A stretch of 64,000 nucleotides of DNA from Oopsacas minuta (GCA_024704765.1 JAKMXF010000365.1:1-64000); one strand, 5' to 3'. Positions 34,102-45,760 are shown, counted from the stretch's first letter. Notes: generated by a model not told the origin, from the sequence alone. Numbers and translations are program-made.

Positions 34102-35037
34102 ATGCTACACCTGCTATATGTTACTCTGACAATAACGGTACTATCGGTCACCTGTCAAATGCCTAGACCCCTCTGGAAATGGTCCCAATCCTCTTCCTCC
34201 CATCTCAACTACTCGGTACCTGACAGTTCCTCTAACGCAGAGTACAATGGTATGAACTCCTGCGGTGGAGGAGGGGACTCCCGGGTCTCCTGGTCCTGTC
34301 CTCACATGATGCTCCTCTCTCCGGATATGCAGTATGCGGCACAAACAGATAACATTCCATGGGCCTTATACGGTGTCGCAGGAATAGGACAATCGTCTGA
34401 CTGCGGGAAATGCTACCAGTTACAGCTGAATAACGCAGGTACTCCTGTGAGGACATATATTGTACAAGCGGTTAACACGGGATCAGATGTGTCTAGCGGA
34501 CAGTTTGACGTACTCGTAGGGGCGGGAGGGTTCGGGATATTTAACGGGTGTGCCTCTGATTGTAAATACGGACAGACCTGTTCTGGGGGTCACTGTAACT
34601 ACCCACAATATACCGGGAACTTCCAAGCCTGGACACCTGATGGGAACTGTTATGGGGGAGGAGTACATGACCCCAATGGGTGCAATAACCTTATTACAAC
34701 CCCATCGGGACAGCAATCATTCGCAGAGGAGACTCTAATCTACGGATGTAAGACCGCTATCCAACAAGGATACCATCAGAACTTTAAAGTCAATTACAAG
34801 CGAGTAGCTTGTCCCAGATCTCTATACCTAGTTACCGGTATTAAGTCTAGGAATGATGACGCCCTCCTGGACCAACCTAGCCCCTTTCTAGCTCTAGACG
34901 GTACAGGACAGGCTACTACTACCATGGACTGCTGTAAACCTACTTGTGCATGGAGACAGAATATAGGAAGGTACACCGTACCTGAATTCCCTAGTCTATA
35001 TGTGTGTGATAAGAATGGTTACCCTCTTACCAATTAG
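34102..35037 (+). CDS. Secreted GH45-like endoglucanase, apparently circularly permuted
   Basis: A single 311-residue exon with a signal peptide (residues 1-19). Residues 91-150 carry GH45 core motifs: CGKCYQLQL, then NTGSDVSSGQFDVLVGAGG and FGIFNGC. The last two match the GH45 block [20 protein letters not shown], so Asp129 and Asp136 correspond to the loop Asp and the general acid (D114 and D121 in the Humicola enzyme). The other catalytic Asp belongs to the N-terminal strand of GH45 (TRYWDCCKPSC). Here that strand lies near the C-terminus, as TTTMDCCKPTCAW with Asp276. The NDD motif (251-253), normally close to the C-terminus, precedes it. Cysteines are numerous. The absence of introns among intron-rich neighbours may indicate horizontal origin. 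Expected action is hydrolysis of beta-1,4-glucan. Confidence 0.8.
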   Translation: MLHLLYVTLTITVLSVTCQMPRPLWKWSQSSSSHLNYSVPDSSSNAEYNGMNSCGGGGDSRVSWSCPHMMLLSPDMQYAAQTDNIPWALYGVAGIGQSSDCGKCYQLQLNNAGTPVRTYIVQAVNTGSDVSSGQFDVLVGAGGFGIFNGCASDCKYGQTCSGGHCNYPQYTGNFQAWTPDGNCYGGGVHDPNGCNNLITTPSGQQSFAEETLIYGCKTAIQQGYHQNFKVNYKRVACPRSLYLVTGIKSRNDDALLDQPSPFLALDGTGQATTTMDCCKPTCAWRQNIGRYTVPEFPSLYVCDKNGYPLTN

Positions 35038-35403
35038 TGATTAGTGGAGAAGGTGTTTATATGTATATACCTGTTATAATTAAATTATAGAGTAATCATC
35101 TATTATTTATGGGGTAGCACCGTTACTATATTATGAAAATCAGCTGATTATGTTATTTACTATTTAGGAAAGTGAAACAATTCTCAGATCTATTTGTATA
35201 ACTATATATTCCATCTGTCCGATATATACTACTCAACCTGGATACAGGCCTGTAGACACAGACATTATGTAACACTGCAGTTTTGTGGGGTCTTTATTTA
35301 CTTATAATATTCTATTATAACTCCTTATAATTAATCCCTTATACTACTGGATCCTCCTCGGGGCGGTTACAGGGATATTATTAATCACATGTCCTGTTAG
35401 CAA
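35038..35403. other. Intergenic between GH45-like gene and STT3
   Basis: About 365 bp holding the 3' end of the GH45-like gene and the promoter of STT3. No TATA box next to the STT3 start is convincing, and no gene is seen. Confidence 0.5.
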
Positions 35404-35853
35404 ATGGCTACTCAATCCTCTGACAAGGAGGAGACAGATCTCGAGTCTCTCATGCAACATCTCTCTGAGGACAAGAAAGCCCCTAAGGGACGGAAAGAGG
35501 AACTGTTAGAAGACCCCTTCCCCCTAGCTAAGATTCTAAAATCAGCTAGCTCCCTCCTTGTAGTGCTGATCCTATCTCTAGCTTGTGTAGCTGCCTTTAT
35601 ATCAAGATTATTTGCTGTTATAAGATTTGAGTCTATTATTCACGAATTTGATCCATGGTTTGTTTGTTTGTTTGTTTGTTTGTTTGTTTGTTTATTTGTT
35701 TACTTGTTTATTACTTGTTTACAGGTTCAACTATAGAGCTACTCATTACATGGTAAACAAAGGATTCTACAACTTCCTGAATTGGTTCGATGAGAGAGCT
35801 TGGTACCCTCTTGGCAGGATCGTAGGAGGAACTGTGAGATATATTATTATTTG

Positions 35854-35888
<35 letters not shown>

Positions 35889-38800
35889 TACATATCCTGA
35901 TAGGTATATCCTGGCTTGATGCTTACCAGCGGATTAATACACTACATACTTAACTCCCTACACATAACAATACATATAAGAGATGTATGTGTGTTCTTAG
36001 CTCCGATATTCAGGTATTATTATATCCATGGTGCATGCTATATAGAATAGTAGTTACGTAATTTGTGACATAATTGAGTTCCAGTTACAGTACCAATATA
36101 GCATTTACAATATATAATATTCTTATAGTGGCCTTACAGCTATTGCTATGTTCTTAATGACCAGAGAGGTATGGAGTACAGGAGCTGGTCTATTAGCTGC
36201 TGCCTGCATGTCTATAGGTATTATACAATCTATTACCGTATTATAGAACCAGGGATATATTGGGGAAGGAATTTCTTTATCTTAATATTTGGATTATGTA
36301 ACTATTATATCGAGGTGTGAAATTGTACAAATATGGTCCCAAACCGTCAAAGTAAGATAATTCCATTGGATCGCTTGAACTTAGATATAATTAACAGAGT
36401 TAAATAAAATTTTAATTATTTATTCATTCTAATTATAGCTACTCTTATTCTAAATATAGAAATTTATTAATCGTTGTTCTGTATCCGATATTTGGCTTTA
36501 GTTCCAGGTAATAACACCTATTGTATTTATAGTTCCAGGTTACATATCTCGGTCAGTAGCTGGTTCTTATGACAACGAGGGTATAGCTATATTCGCTCTT
36601 CTGTTCACATACTTCTTATGGGTGAGTAATAAATAAATAAATAATAACAAATAATAAATACAAACACAAATATTATTCTCTTTTCTTTCTGAATTTGCTC
36701 TTCAACTTCTTTTTTGTAAATCTTATAATTTTGCTTCTGTTTTTTGAATTACACCCGGAATGTAAACAAACTAGACAACAAGGTAATATGAAAAACAATA
36801 ACAAAACAGAACTAATAATAATTAATCCACCCTTGTCCCTCTCCTCAAATGCAGCTGTACTATTTACTCGTCTGTAGAATATAAAGTGATTACACTGATT
36901 CTGTATTAGTGTATTGTTTATTGTTTCTGTTGATATTAGGTTCCTGTTTAAGAAACACCTTCCTACTTCTTCCACGATAAATTCTAAAAAGGTGTTATGA
37001 ATTATAAACAGAGGAACATATCTCATGACCAATTATGGTCGTTATGTACCGATTAGTTAACAAATATGGCCTACAGGGGTGCAAATTGCCCCATGTTCCC
37101 CTAGGGTTATAAAATATATTATTTACATGTTTATTGATAAACTTACGAGAATAACAAAACTCTGTCAACAACAACAACAACAACAACAATAATATCCAAA
37201 TAATACTAATTTTCATTTTCTATTCTGTAATTTTCCTAGTATTTATGAGCAGAGGAATGCCTAATCTGTTTATCATTGACACTTATAATCAGTTATTGTT
37301 TGATCAATCACTACTCAATTAGATCCTATTCATCTTACATTCCTTAGATCTACCTTAGTTACCGGATATAACACTATTTGAAAAGTATTTATGATTAGAA
37401 GTACTAATATTTCCTGTTTTAATGAATATTGTTTATAGTTACGATCTGTGAAGACAGGATCTGTATTCTGGGCTACCTCATGTGCTATATCTTACTTCTA
37501 CATGGTAGGACATATTTTCACACCTCTCGTATGCATATATTTATAATATGAATATTCTGTAGGTGTCGGCATGGGGAGGCTATGTTTTCATAATAAACCT
37601 TATACCACTTCACACATTTGTCTTAATACTCATGGGGAGGTTCTCTGTTCGTCTGTATGTAGGTAAGCGATAGTTCCAGTTGTTCACACGTCTCTAATGC
37701 TGTTATTTGATTGGTTCCTATATATCTATAGCTTATACAACATTCTTTATACTGGGTCTCATTATGTCAATGCAGGTTCCATTTGTTGGTTTTCAACCAA
37801 TCAGAACCAGTGAGCACATGGCAGCAGCTGGTTAGTTACCATGGTTACGAATTTTTACACAAATATGTGATATATTATATTATTATAGGAGTATTTGCAT
37901 TAATTAATGCGTATGCATTCCTTGATTACGTCAGAGGATTAGTAACTAAGAGAGAATTCACACTCCTTTTCTATTTTATGGTTCTGGTATGTGCAGGTGT
38001 TGTGTTCCTAGCTGTATTGGTTCTTACATGGAGTGGTTAGTTACGATATTTTCATATGATTAATTACAGCTTTTATTGTTATTTGTATTTGCAGGTTATG
38101 TGGCGCCCTGGAGTGGCAGATTCTACTCCTTATGGGATACAGGTTACGCAAAGATTCATATTCCAATCATAGCATCTGTATCAGAGCATCAGCCTACTAC
38201 CTGGGCCTCTTTCTTCTTTGATTTACATATTCTTATCTGTGTATTCCCGTCTGGTATATGGATAGTGTTACGGAAGATTACTGATGAGAGAATATTCTGT
38301 AAGTTATGGACCAGAGATATATAATTCCGTCATCATGATGGTATTTATAACAGCTGTTACCTATCAGGGGTCCACAGGATCTCACTTGTATTGCAGTCTA
38401 TAGGAGGGAACTGCTGCTCTATAATCTCACTAATCCATGGTCTGCTATTACATATATCTAAGGTGTTATAATATGATTAATCTCTAGTGGTGCTGTATGG
38501 AGTATTTGCTGCGTATTTCGCTGGTGTTATGGTCAGATTAATGCTTACTTTCACACCTATTGTATGCTGTCTGGGCGCTATAGCTATATCTCAAACTCTG
38601 ACACAAAACTTCTCTTCTGAAGAAGCTAAGGATACAGAACATTCCAATAAGCCTAAACCTGTTGCTAAGGTAATTCACTTTGAGAATATTGTCAGAATAA
38701 TTGAGATATTAAGGTGTGAAATATTTGTTGTTGTTTACCGTATATATTCTGACTAATAACAGCAAATAATCATCTCGTTATGAGAGAACTATTTACTTGT

Positions 38801-40143
38801 ATCTTGTCTAATAGACGCGCCAGAAAGGTGCGAACAGAGACAAGAGAGAGGACACAACACCTGAGGAACTAGATACACATGATGACTACTTAAATTCCGG
38901 TACTAAGAACTTCGTTGTCATGGCAATAGCTCTCATCCTAATGTTATTTACGGTACATTGTACTTGGGTAACATCCAATGCTTACTCCAGTCCATCTATC
39001 GTACTAGCTACTCAAGGTTCAGATGGGTGAGTTCCTACAGTGTGTAATTCAGACATTCCTATTCATATATCCCGTATCTAGGAGCCGTATGATCCTGGAT
39101 GACTTTAGGGAGGCCTACTTCTGGTTGAGTCAGAATACAGCTGAGGATGCTACCGTGATGTCCTGGTGGGATTATGGGTACCAGATAGCTGGCATGGGTA
39201 ACAGAACTACTCTAGTGGATAACAACACCTGGAATAATAGTCACATAGCTCTGGTATAATTCTATTTATAGTAATAATATTATATAGCAATTATTACATT
39301 ACATTCTATCTATCTTGTAGGTAGGTATGGCTATGTCCTCCCCTGAGGAGAGGGCTTACAAGATAATGAGGAAATTAGGTGTGAACTATGTGCTAGCTAT
39401 ATTTGGAGGGTTTATTGGTTACTCAGGTGATGACATCAATAAATTCTTATGGATGGTGCGTATAGCACAAGGAGAACATCCCTCTGTTATAAAGGTATAT
39501 CCTAGCAACACATATTAAGGATAGGAATGTTATGATTATGTATAAACAGGAATCTGATTATTTCACACAAAATGGAGAGTTTAGAGTAGACAGTGAGGGA
39601 GCACCTACCCTCCTCAACTGTTTGATGTATAAGATGTGCTATTATAGATTTGGTGAAATACAGGTTTGTTTATTTACTTGTTTGTTTGTTAGTTTGTGTT
39701 GTTTGTTTATTGTTGTTTATCTGTTAGTTTGACTCCAGGAATCCTAGTGGATTTGACAGGACTAGGAATGTTGAGATTGGTAACAAAGATATTTCTTTTA
39801 AACATTTGGAGGAAGCATATACTACTGAACATTGGCTAGTCAGGATATACAAGTTTGTTTACTTGTTTGTTTGTTTACTTGTTTGTTTACTTGTTTACTG
39901 TTTAGAGTCAAAGATCCCTCCAACAGGATAGTAGACGACGATGCTAAAATTACATTTAGAAATAAGAAGACTAAATATAGTCCTTCCACTAAGGTAGCTT
40001 AATCATATGATATTTTATTATCACCTATGATCCCTGTGTTCCTATAGAAGTATGGTAAGAGGAAAGGAATTGTACCTGATAAACTGAAGGTGACAAAAGG
40101 TAAATCATACAAACAGCTGACGGGTAAAAAGGTCAGACAGTAG
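35404..40143 (+). CDS. STT3B: STT3 catalytic subunit of oligosaccharyltransferase
   Basis: About seventeen exons. Hallmarks in order: first luminal loop [20 protein letters not shown] (catalytic Asp), [20 protein letters not shown], a series of membrane helices, [10 protein letters not shown], the signature [20 protein letters not shown] (about 39165-39230) that binds the sequon hydroxyl side, the DK motif [15 protein letters not shown], and [19 protein letters not shown] near the end. It transfers the lipid-linked glycan to Asn-X-Ser/Thr in the ER lumen. The long acidic N-terminus and the Lys-rich C-terminal tail favour the STT3B over the STT3A form; that choice is less certain than the family. 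One intron (about 36622-37438) contains another gene on the minus strand. Confidence 0.93.
36673..37216 (-). CDS. Small membrane protein nested in an STT3 intron
   Basis: Two exons (37216-37147 and 36983-36673), with donor CGTAAGT and acceptor TTTTTAG, splice in phase to 126 residues. A signal peptide ([20 protein letters not shown]) is followed by ~60 residues with two cysteines and several NXT/NXS sites. A transmembrane helix ([20 protein letters not shown]) and a strongly basic cytoplasmic tail ([14 protein letters not shown]) complete it. The overall plan resembles the gene at 25318-25826 but with few ectodomain cysteines. No family is recognised. It lies wholly inside an STT3 intron on the opposite strand. 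Part of the signal peptide comes from a GTT repeat, so the start exon deserves caution. Confidence 0.6.
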
Positions 40144-40529
40144 AGATTAGTTAGAGAATATTTTGGATAATTTAGTATATTTATAAATAATAATAATTGT
40201 TATAATTCTATCAGAATATGAAGTGTCGCCTGCTGGAGCGATAATATAAGTGGTATCAGTGACACTATTCTCTCTAACACCTGTGTAAATACATAATCAT
40301 GTAAGGTGTTATACGAACTAATCAGCTGATACGTATTTACTATAATCAGATATTCATGACACTGCTTAATCCGATTGGTCAAATGTCAAAATCTCCCATC
40401 TACCCCACATTCCTATTACTCATTAATATCACCCCGTAGACAGCAATACTGTTCTACTCCTTCCAATATATTCATTAACACTAGTGTAACATAACAATAC
40501 ATATAGTGTATACTAATACTGACAGCTAT
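40144..40529. other. Convergent 3' region of STT3 (+) and FAD synthase (-)
   Basis: AT-rich sequence with a possible poly(A) site for STT3 (TTATAAATAATAATAA near 40180). No gene is seen. Confidence 0.5.
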
Positions 40530-42163
40530 CTACTTCCTTCCGTCCCTCTCTGTCTCATCCTCTTCCAGTAGATAGGCCGCTCTGTACTCATCTGTTCCTG
40601 GTATTCTAAGAGCAGGGTTCTTAAATGTTGTCCCCCTCTCCCCTAGAGACGTGTACCCTTGGTCATATAGGGTACAATAAGGTACCTTATGTTCCCAAAT
40701 GAATGTCCATATGTCTCTATAGCTCCAGGTTAATATAGGCATAACTCGCATGAAATTTGGCCAATCCCTGTCCGTACTTTGAAAGGTGTGAAGTCTGTCT
40801 GAATGAGGGTCGATATTCCTTGTACCCATGAGTATAGCTCTTATATTTGGGTACTTATCTCTAAATTCAGTTAACACCTTTTTCATGTTCCCCTGTAGCA
40901 GTACGATATTCAGTTTGTTATCTTTTTTTGTCTGTTCTATGAATTCTTCAATTTCTGGGAATGTTTCTCCTGTGTTGATGTTTAATATTATAATATTTGA
41001 TAACTTCCTGCCGCTCTGTGTCATTACTATCTTAACCAGATACAGCAGGACCGTACAGTCCTTACCTCCGTTAAATGCTATGCAAAATTCCTCGTCAGAA
41101 TATATCACACAAATATTTTGTATTACTTTAATCGCTTCTTTCAATTTTATGTCAAATAATTTCAATTTTTCCGTTTGAAATATTTCTTTTGATTTTGATT
41201 CAATTTTATTTTCTAATCTCACTTGATATTCTGGAAATAAATTTGTTTGTATTTCAGTAACACATTTCTGTAAACAATCTTTGTTTACAGAATCAATTGT
41301 CAGTTTAGTTATATATTCTTCACACTTCACAGGATACGATCCTATCTCAACTTTTCCTTCCCATTTATTTTGAATTTCTTGTAACTTTTCTGCTAATAAC
41401 AATTCATAAGAATTAAAATAAATTTCTTTACAAAAGAATTCAATATTTCCTTTGAAGTAATCCTTGCATTCTTCAAATACTTTCTTGACATATTCTGGTA
41501 TCCCTGGAAACACAAATATGTTGTTTAACTTAATTAGTGGGAACCAGCTGACCAATAGATTATTAGCGCCAAAATACACCTACAAATATACACACATTAA
41601 AATGCTAGCGAGATCATTTGTGTAATAAATTTTGCATAACAACCTCAGATCCTTTTGGAATGTTAGCCATCCTACTCTCCCTGGCCTGAGTATCGTTTAG
41701 TCCTACATTCCTAAGGTATTCCACTAATCTACTGTCTGTACACATATCTCTCTGCATTCCTTTACCCACTCCTGCAAACGTTACGTCATCATGAGTGGGC
41801 CCTACTCCTCCTAGATACAGCTATGATAAATTGATGAAGTCAAATATCTTAAGCAGATATCCCATTGGTTAAATTTATTTACTAAAAGGTGTGAAAATAT
41901 GAACTTTAGACCAATTCCTTACCCAGGTATCTCCCCCCTATTATACCTGTAGTTATGACGTAATCATATTGTGTAGCTAGCTCTTTAACACTATCAGCTA
42001 TAACATCAATAACATCCGGTATAGTTAGTATCCTATGAGTACGTATACCCCTCTTGAACAGCTGATTAGTTAGGTACACAGAATTAGAATCCTGCACTCG
42101 TCCCTTCAATATTTCATCCCCTATAATAACTAGCGCAGCTGAGGGAGAGATCTGATTGGTCAT
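40530..42163 (-). CDS. FLAD1: FAD synthase (FLAD1 type, two domains)
   Basis: Exons 42163-41947, 41810-41644 and 41579-40530 join in phase to 477 residues. The N-terminal molybdopterin-binding-like domain has ALVIIGDEILKGRVQDSNS and the split motif TTGGVGPTHDDVTF. The C-terminal PAPS-reductase-like FAD synthetase domain has the ATP-binding loop FNGGKDCTVLLYLV, MGTRNIDPHSDRL and TWSYRDIWTFIWEHKVPYCT with LYDQGYTSLGERG. It makes FAD from FMN and ATP. The ATG at 42163 directly follows an AG (TTACAG), so a non-coding first exon upstream is likely. The third exon carries about 350 codons in one piece, unusual beside the short exons of its neighbours. Confidence 0.93.
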
Positions 42164-43071
42164 CTGTAAGCACACGTTTCTATAAATAGCAGTGAATTAT
42201 AATTATTTCTACTTCATTTTTTGTATAGGAACTGCTAATTGTCCCAACACCTCATGGGTCAAGTGGATAATTAGAGGATATACACAATTTATAGGCTAGT
42301 TTTGTTGGACAGTTAGGAAGTATTCTTTAGAATATCTTGCAATATGTAACCATGGCAACTAGCATTGTCTTACGGTATCTTAGACTATTCCATAAGGGTT
42401 AATTAGAATTATTCCTTATTATTTCTCATTACTTATGAATTTGTTATTTATTATTCTTCCTAACAGCAGAATTGTTAAATTTCTCTCTGATACAATCATT
42501 AATTTTCAAGCAGTAGTGGTCAGAGAATTACTTTGATATGACGGGAGTTAACTGTACGTACAGTTAACTTCCGTAATATCAACACATCAATAAATCGAAA
42601 GGGTGTAGACTGTATTTATATGATTTCTATTGATATTGATTACACTGTTTTCTTATCATTTTTTGCCTCTCATTTCCTATAATGATTTCTCCATTCAATA
42701 GATAATTATCATCTCACGTAATTTATTCGAACAGATTGTGAATCTCAATTATGAGATATCATATTAATTATCTAAAGTAATCCACACTCATAGTATGTAG
42801 ATATCTCATGTTTATTACATGTGTACTCTCAATAACCTCGAATATAACAAGTAATTATTTGTTGTTTGCTTGTATGATTTATTTGAGATAAATAAATAAA
42901 TAAATAAATTCAGTAAGGTGCTAAGTTGTTAAGATCAGCTGGTTATTAATGTATTTTGGTTGTGTGTGTATAATTGATTGAAGAACTGGCAAGAGCTACA
43001 AACTTAAAACTCATATATATACACCTCCGAGTAAGGAATCTGTACATTGAGCTGCTTAAACCCGTTTAGAG
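42164..43071. other. Intergenic between FAD synthase and the bZIP cluster
   Basis: No gene is seen. Notable contents are the 50-bp palindrome at 42533-42582 (separate entry), an (AAAT)n run at about 42890-42912, and a TATA-like ATATATATACAC near 43012 before the bZIP at 43072. Confidence 0.5.
42533..42582. repeat. 50-bp near-perfect palindrome (paired transposon ends)
   Basis: The sequence reads the same on both strands except at two base pairs, with its centre at TACGTA (42555-42560). Each half, read outward from the centre, is TACAGTTAACTCCCGTCATA or its near copy. This resembles the terminal repeat TACAGTCAAGTCCCGTTATA of the MITE at 55745-55885. It therefore looks like two terminal inverted repeats joined outer end to outer end. 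Confidence 0.7.
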
Positions 43072-43458
43072 ATGGGAAGGAAGTCTGATATTATTGGGTA
43101 TGTCAAGACTTTAGATGACTATAAGACTAGATTATCGCTGAGAACTTTACTGGCTTTGTTACAGAAGGAAGATGTATTTATTCGAATAGAAGCAATCGAC
43201 CTCAACATCATATTGAGGTCTGTTCCTGAGATCAGCAAGGCTCAGGCCGATAAGATTAAGAAACATAAAAGGCTTTTGAGGAAGAGGGTTGCCAAGAAAG
43301 GCTTTGAAGATCGTACGAAGGTTCGATACACAGATTTGAAACGAGGAATAGAATCTTTAACTTTGGATAAGAAAAGATTGTTGGAAGAGAAACTTGGTTT
43401 GCAAAATGAAGTTAGAGTATTTTCCAGAAATATTATCCTGGAAGGTGTCGCTAGTTAG
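43072..43458 (+). CDS. Maf-like bZIP protein 1
   Basis: An intronless frame of 128 residues. Residues about 43-65 (AIDLNIILRSVPEISKAQAD) align with the Maf extended homology region. The basic region is KIKKHKRLLRKRVAKKGFED, followed by a short leucine zipper (IESLTLDKKRLLEEKLGLQN). At the position of the invariant bZIP Asn (Maf NRGYAQSCR) this protein has Lys (KKGFEDRTK), and the conserved Arg is also replaced. It should bind DNA differently from Maf, or act only as a dimer partner. It is one of six related intronless genes in 20 kb. A TATA-like stretch lies at 43013-43021. Confidence 0.72.
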   Translation: MGRKSDIIGYVKTLDDYKTRLSLRTLLALLQKEDVFIRIEAIDLNIILRSVPEISKAQADKIKKHKRLLRKRVAKKGFEDRTKVRYTDLKRGIESLTLDKKRLLEEKLGLQNEVRVFSRNIILEGVAS

Positions 43459-44321
43459 AGTTATACTTCCTGTTAGCGGTTAACTATCTTCCCCGCAATA
43501 TTTGTTAGTGAATTGCTGTTTATTGTTTCCTGTTGTTTATCTTTGAGCTTTTTGCAATTTCCTTTTCCAGCTGCTCTCTGTTGTAGAATTAATATTATTT
43601 TGTACAATCAACTACTTAAGATGAGACCGTTTAGAGGTGTTACTCCATCTGAAGGGCTTATTAATTGAATTAGTATCCCATGTGTTAGTAACCATCTTTC
43701 TATTACTGCCACTTTTGTTGTGACAGTTTAGCAGTTCCCTCTAATTTACAAATACACCCATAACAAATATTCATTAATTTCTATCATACAAACTTTCCTA
43801 TTTTTACTACAGTCTACCTCGACAACATTACTGGCTAGTTGGTATGCATACTAATTTGCTAGTTGAAAGAGGAACATTTCTCTCTGCGCTTACCCCCTCT
43901 CATCTTATGATGTGAGGCAATTAATCCAGAGGCACATTCCTTTATCTGAACATGGTATCTAGGTTGTGCGATTTAATGAGCTAATCAGTTAATTATATTA
44001 GTTGTAAAGTTAAAATACAATTTCATGACGTCACTTTATTTGCCTAAAATTCCTTCCATGAATAGCTGTATCCATGGTATTTGCTATATTTATAAGATCT
44101 AAACTGTAACCATAACGATGACGTCACCATTGCGGAGTGATGGTGACATATCTAATTTTAAAGAGATAGAACAGTGCCAGATCGTGAGGACGGCACCTGG
44201 TTCAGCTTTTAATATGTTTGCCAACTAACCTTCCAAATTATCAGAGTATGGTGTAATTCAAATCTACCATGGATAAGAATTCCATGATGAGGTGTATGAA
44301 TTCTATTATTTCATACACACA

Positions 44322-44462
44322 TACACTGAATGCCGGTTATAAGATCATCGTCGGGAAATGAGCTTAGTGTTCTTATATCCGGTATAATATACAAGAATAT
44401 ATGAGAACTGTTTCTGAAGATGGCTTTTGTAACCGGTGTTCTTATATCCGGCATCTACTGTA
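44322..44462. mobile_element. pogo-like MITE, family 1
   Basis: The ends are TACACTGAATGCCGGTTATA at the left and, read from the right, TACAGTAGATGCCGGATATA. TA at the edges fits a TA target site. The length of about 140 bp precludes a transposase. The interior contains further copies of TTCTTATATCCGG. The same ends occur at 50168-50227 and were expanded into an array at 62701-63045. The pogo assignment rests on the CAGTA-type ends and TA target only. Confidence 0.65.
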
Positions 44463-44807
44463 TGAGCTGTTTGATAGTACAAAAATTTGTAAATTCTAAA
44501 ATACGTATTTCCATAAGGTAAGTATTATTTGTTGATTATTTGTTGATTATTTGTTGATTATTTGTTGATTATTTGTTAATTAAATAACTCAATTTGTATT
44601 TTGTTTAGTTAATAATATTTAATATAAATATTTGCATTTCATCGACAATCTGTGTTGCTATGGAATTATTAAATAATTATTTTAACACCTACTACAGTCT
44701 CAGAGCATTCATCTGTAATAATTAAGTCATTTCTATTCTCAGATTCATTTATTGGGGAAAGTTCTGATGGAATTTGACTGCTTTCTAGTTTCTATAATTA
44801 TAGTCAA

Positions 44808-44951
44808 TTCCGGTTATATCTAAGCTCAAGGGACCGTGATGATTAGTTAGATATGGCCGATGGAATTATGTTACTTTGAAGGTTTGGGAGCATATTTGCA
44901 TACAATTTCACACTTCTATATATCCGTGTTAGATATAACGAGTTGATTGTA
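44808..44951. mobile_element. pogo-like MITE, family 2 (copy 1)
   Basis: The left end reads TAGTCAATTCCGGTTATATC and the right end, reverse-complemented, TACAATCAACTCGTTATATC. The interior (AAGGGACCGTGATGA, GTGTTAGATATAACG) is shared with the copy at 55745-55885 inside the MTA gene. It is about 144 bp with no coding capacity. Confidence 0.65.
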
Positions 44952-45159
44952 CGAATATGTAAATGGGGTCACATTGGTCTAGTCCCCTCTTTAAGAACTC
45001 TGATTCTATTTTTAGATTAACACTTTGTTTATGTGAAAGATATTTTAAGCATTTTTAGTATATTATTGATCAGCAAAATATTGCATGCTTGGTTGCTTGG
45101 CTGGTTGCTATGCAAACATAATTAATAAGTGAAAATGTTGAATTTTTTGCTAATATTTT

Positions 45160-45690
45160 TCAAATCTTTCGATTCAATTTGATTTCAAATTCCTGAATTT
45201 CCTTAAGAAGGAAGTTCCTCTCTCTCTCTAAGCTCTCCTTCTCTTCCCTCAATAAACGTAGAGCTTCCATATCTGAGAACTCAAGGGTCCGGGTCTTGCT
45301 GTCCCATCCTCGCTTAGCCAATCGTTTCCGGAGTCTCCGTTTGTGTAGTTTCACTTCTGACACCTCTCTTTGAGAGAGGGAGACCTGTCTGAGTAGAGCA
45401 TTTAGAGATTTCGCCCCTATTATTCTGAGATCCTCCTCGTTGTTGAGAAGAGACAGTAGCTCTACGTAGGGAGAGCAGGTAGTCCCTGTGCGGGCTAGAC
45501 GGAGCTTCAGAGAGCTCAGACAGCATTTAGAGTCTGTACCTGTTTCGTATTGTGTCACACAATGTTCTGAAAATGTCAGCTGATTAGTGATGGAATGAAA
45601 TGTTAAATTTGTTTGATCTCCGTTTGAGAAGTTTGAATTAGGAAAATAACTCTGAAAGTCATTTTCTAAATTTACATAAAAGTCATCCAT
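45160..45690 (-). CDS. Maf-like bZIP protein 2 (inverted twin of protein 3)
   Basis: An intronless frame of 176 residues. The N-terminal ~95 residues are acidic and hydrophobic and could be a transactivation region. Then come a Maf-type extended homology region (KSLNALLRQVSLSQREVSEV), a basic region (KLHKRRLRKRLAKRGWDSKT) and a zipper with heptad hydrophobics (LRLLREEKESLERERNFLLK). The bZIP Asn is Lys (KRGWDSKTR), though the final Arg is retained. The coding sequence is nearly identical to the gene at 47342-47863 in opposite orientation. Its 3' end differs: it ends IKLNRKI, against IKLN in the twin. A TATA box (TATAAAAG) lies at 45761-45768. Confidence 0.75.
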   Translation of the reverse strand: MDDFYVNLENDFQSYFPNSNFSNGDQTNLTFHSITNQLTFSEHCVTQYETGTDSKCCLSSLKLRLARTGTTCSPYVELLSLLNNEEDLRIIGAKSLNALLRQVSLSQREVSEVKLHKRRLRKRLAKRGWDSKTRTLEFSDMEALRLLREEKESLERERNFLLKEIQEFEIKLNRKI

Positions 45691-45760
45691 AATATATTAT
45701 TTGTTGTTATTATAATTATTATTATTCTAATTGTTGTTGTCTTTGTTTACATCTCTCCAG

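Larger units (their letters stand above)
43459..45159. other. Intergenic with two MITEs, no gene
   Basis: About 1.7 kb between bZIP genes 1 and 2. It contains two MITEs (44322-44462 and 44808-44951, separate entries) and five copies of the 13-mer TATTTGTTGATTA at about 44525-44578. A GC-poor stretch elsewhere shows no coding signs. Confidence 0.6.

Noticed and set aside
34141-34976. Frames antisense to the GH45-like gene
   Set aside because: No recognisable protein features; they are shadows of a GC-richer single-exon gene.
45314-45526. A second 70-codon frame conserved between the bZIP twins (also 47506-47718)
   Set aside because: It overlaps the bZIP coding sequence in another frame. Its conservation simply follows from the near identity of the two genes.
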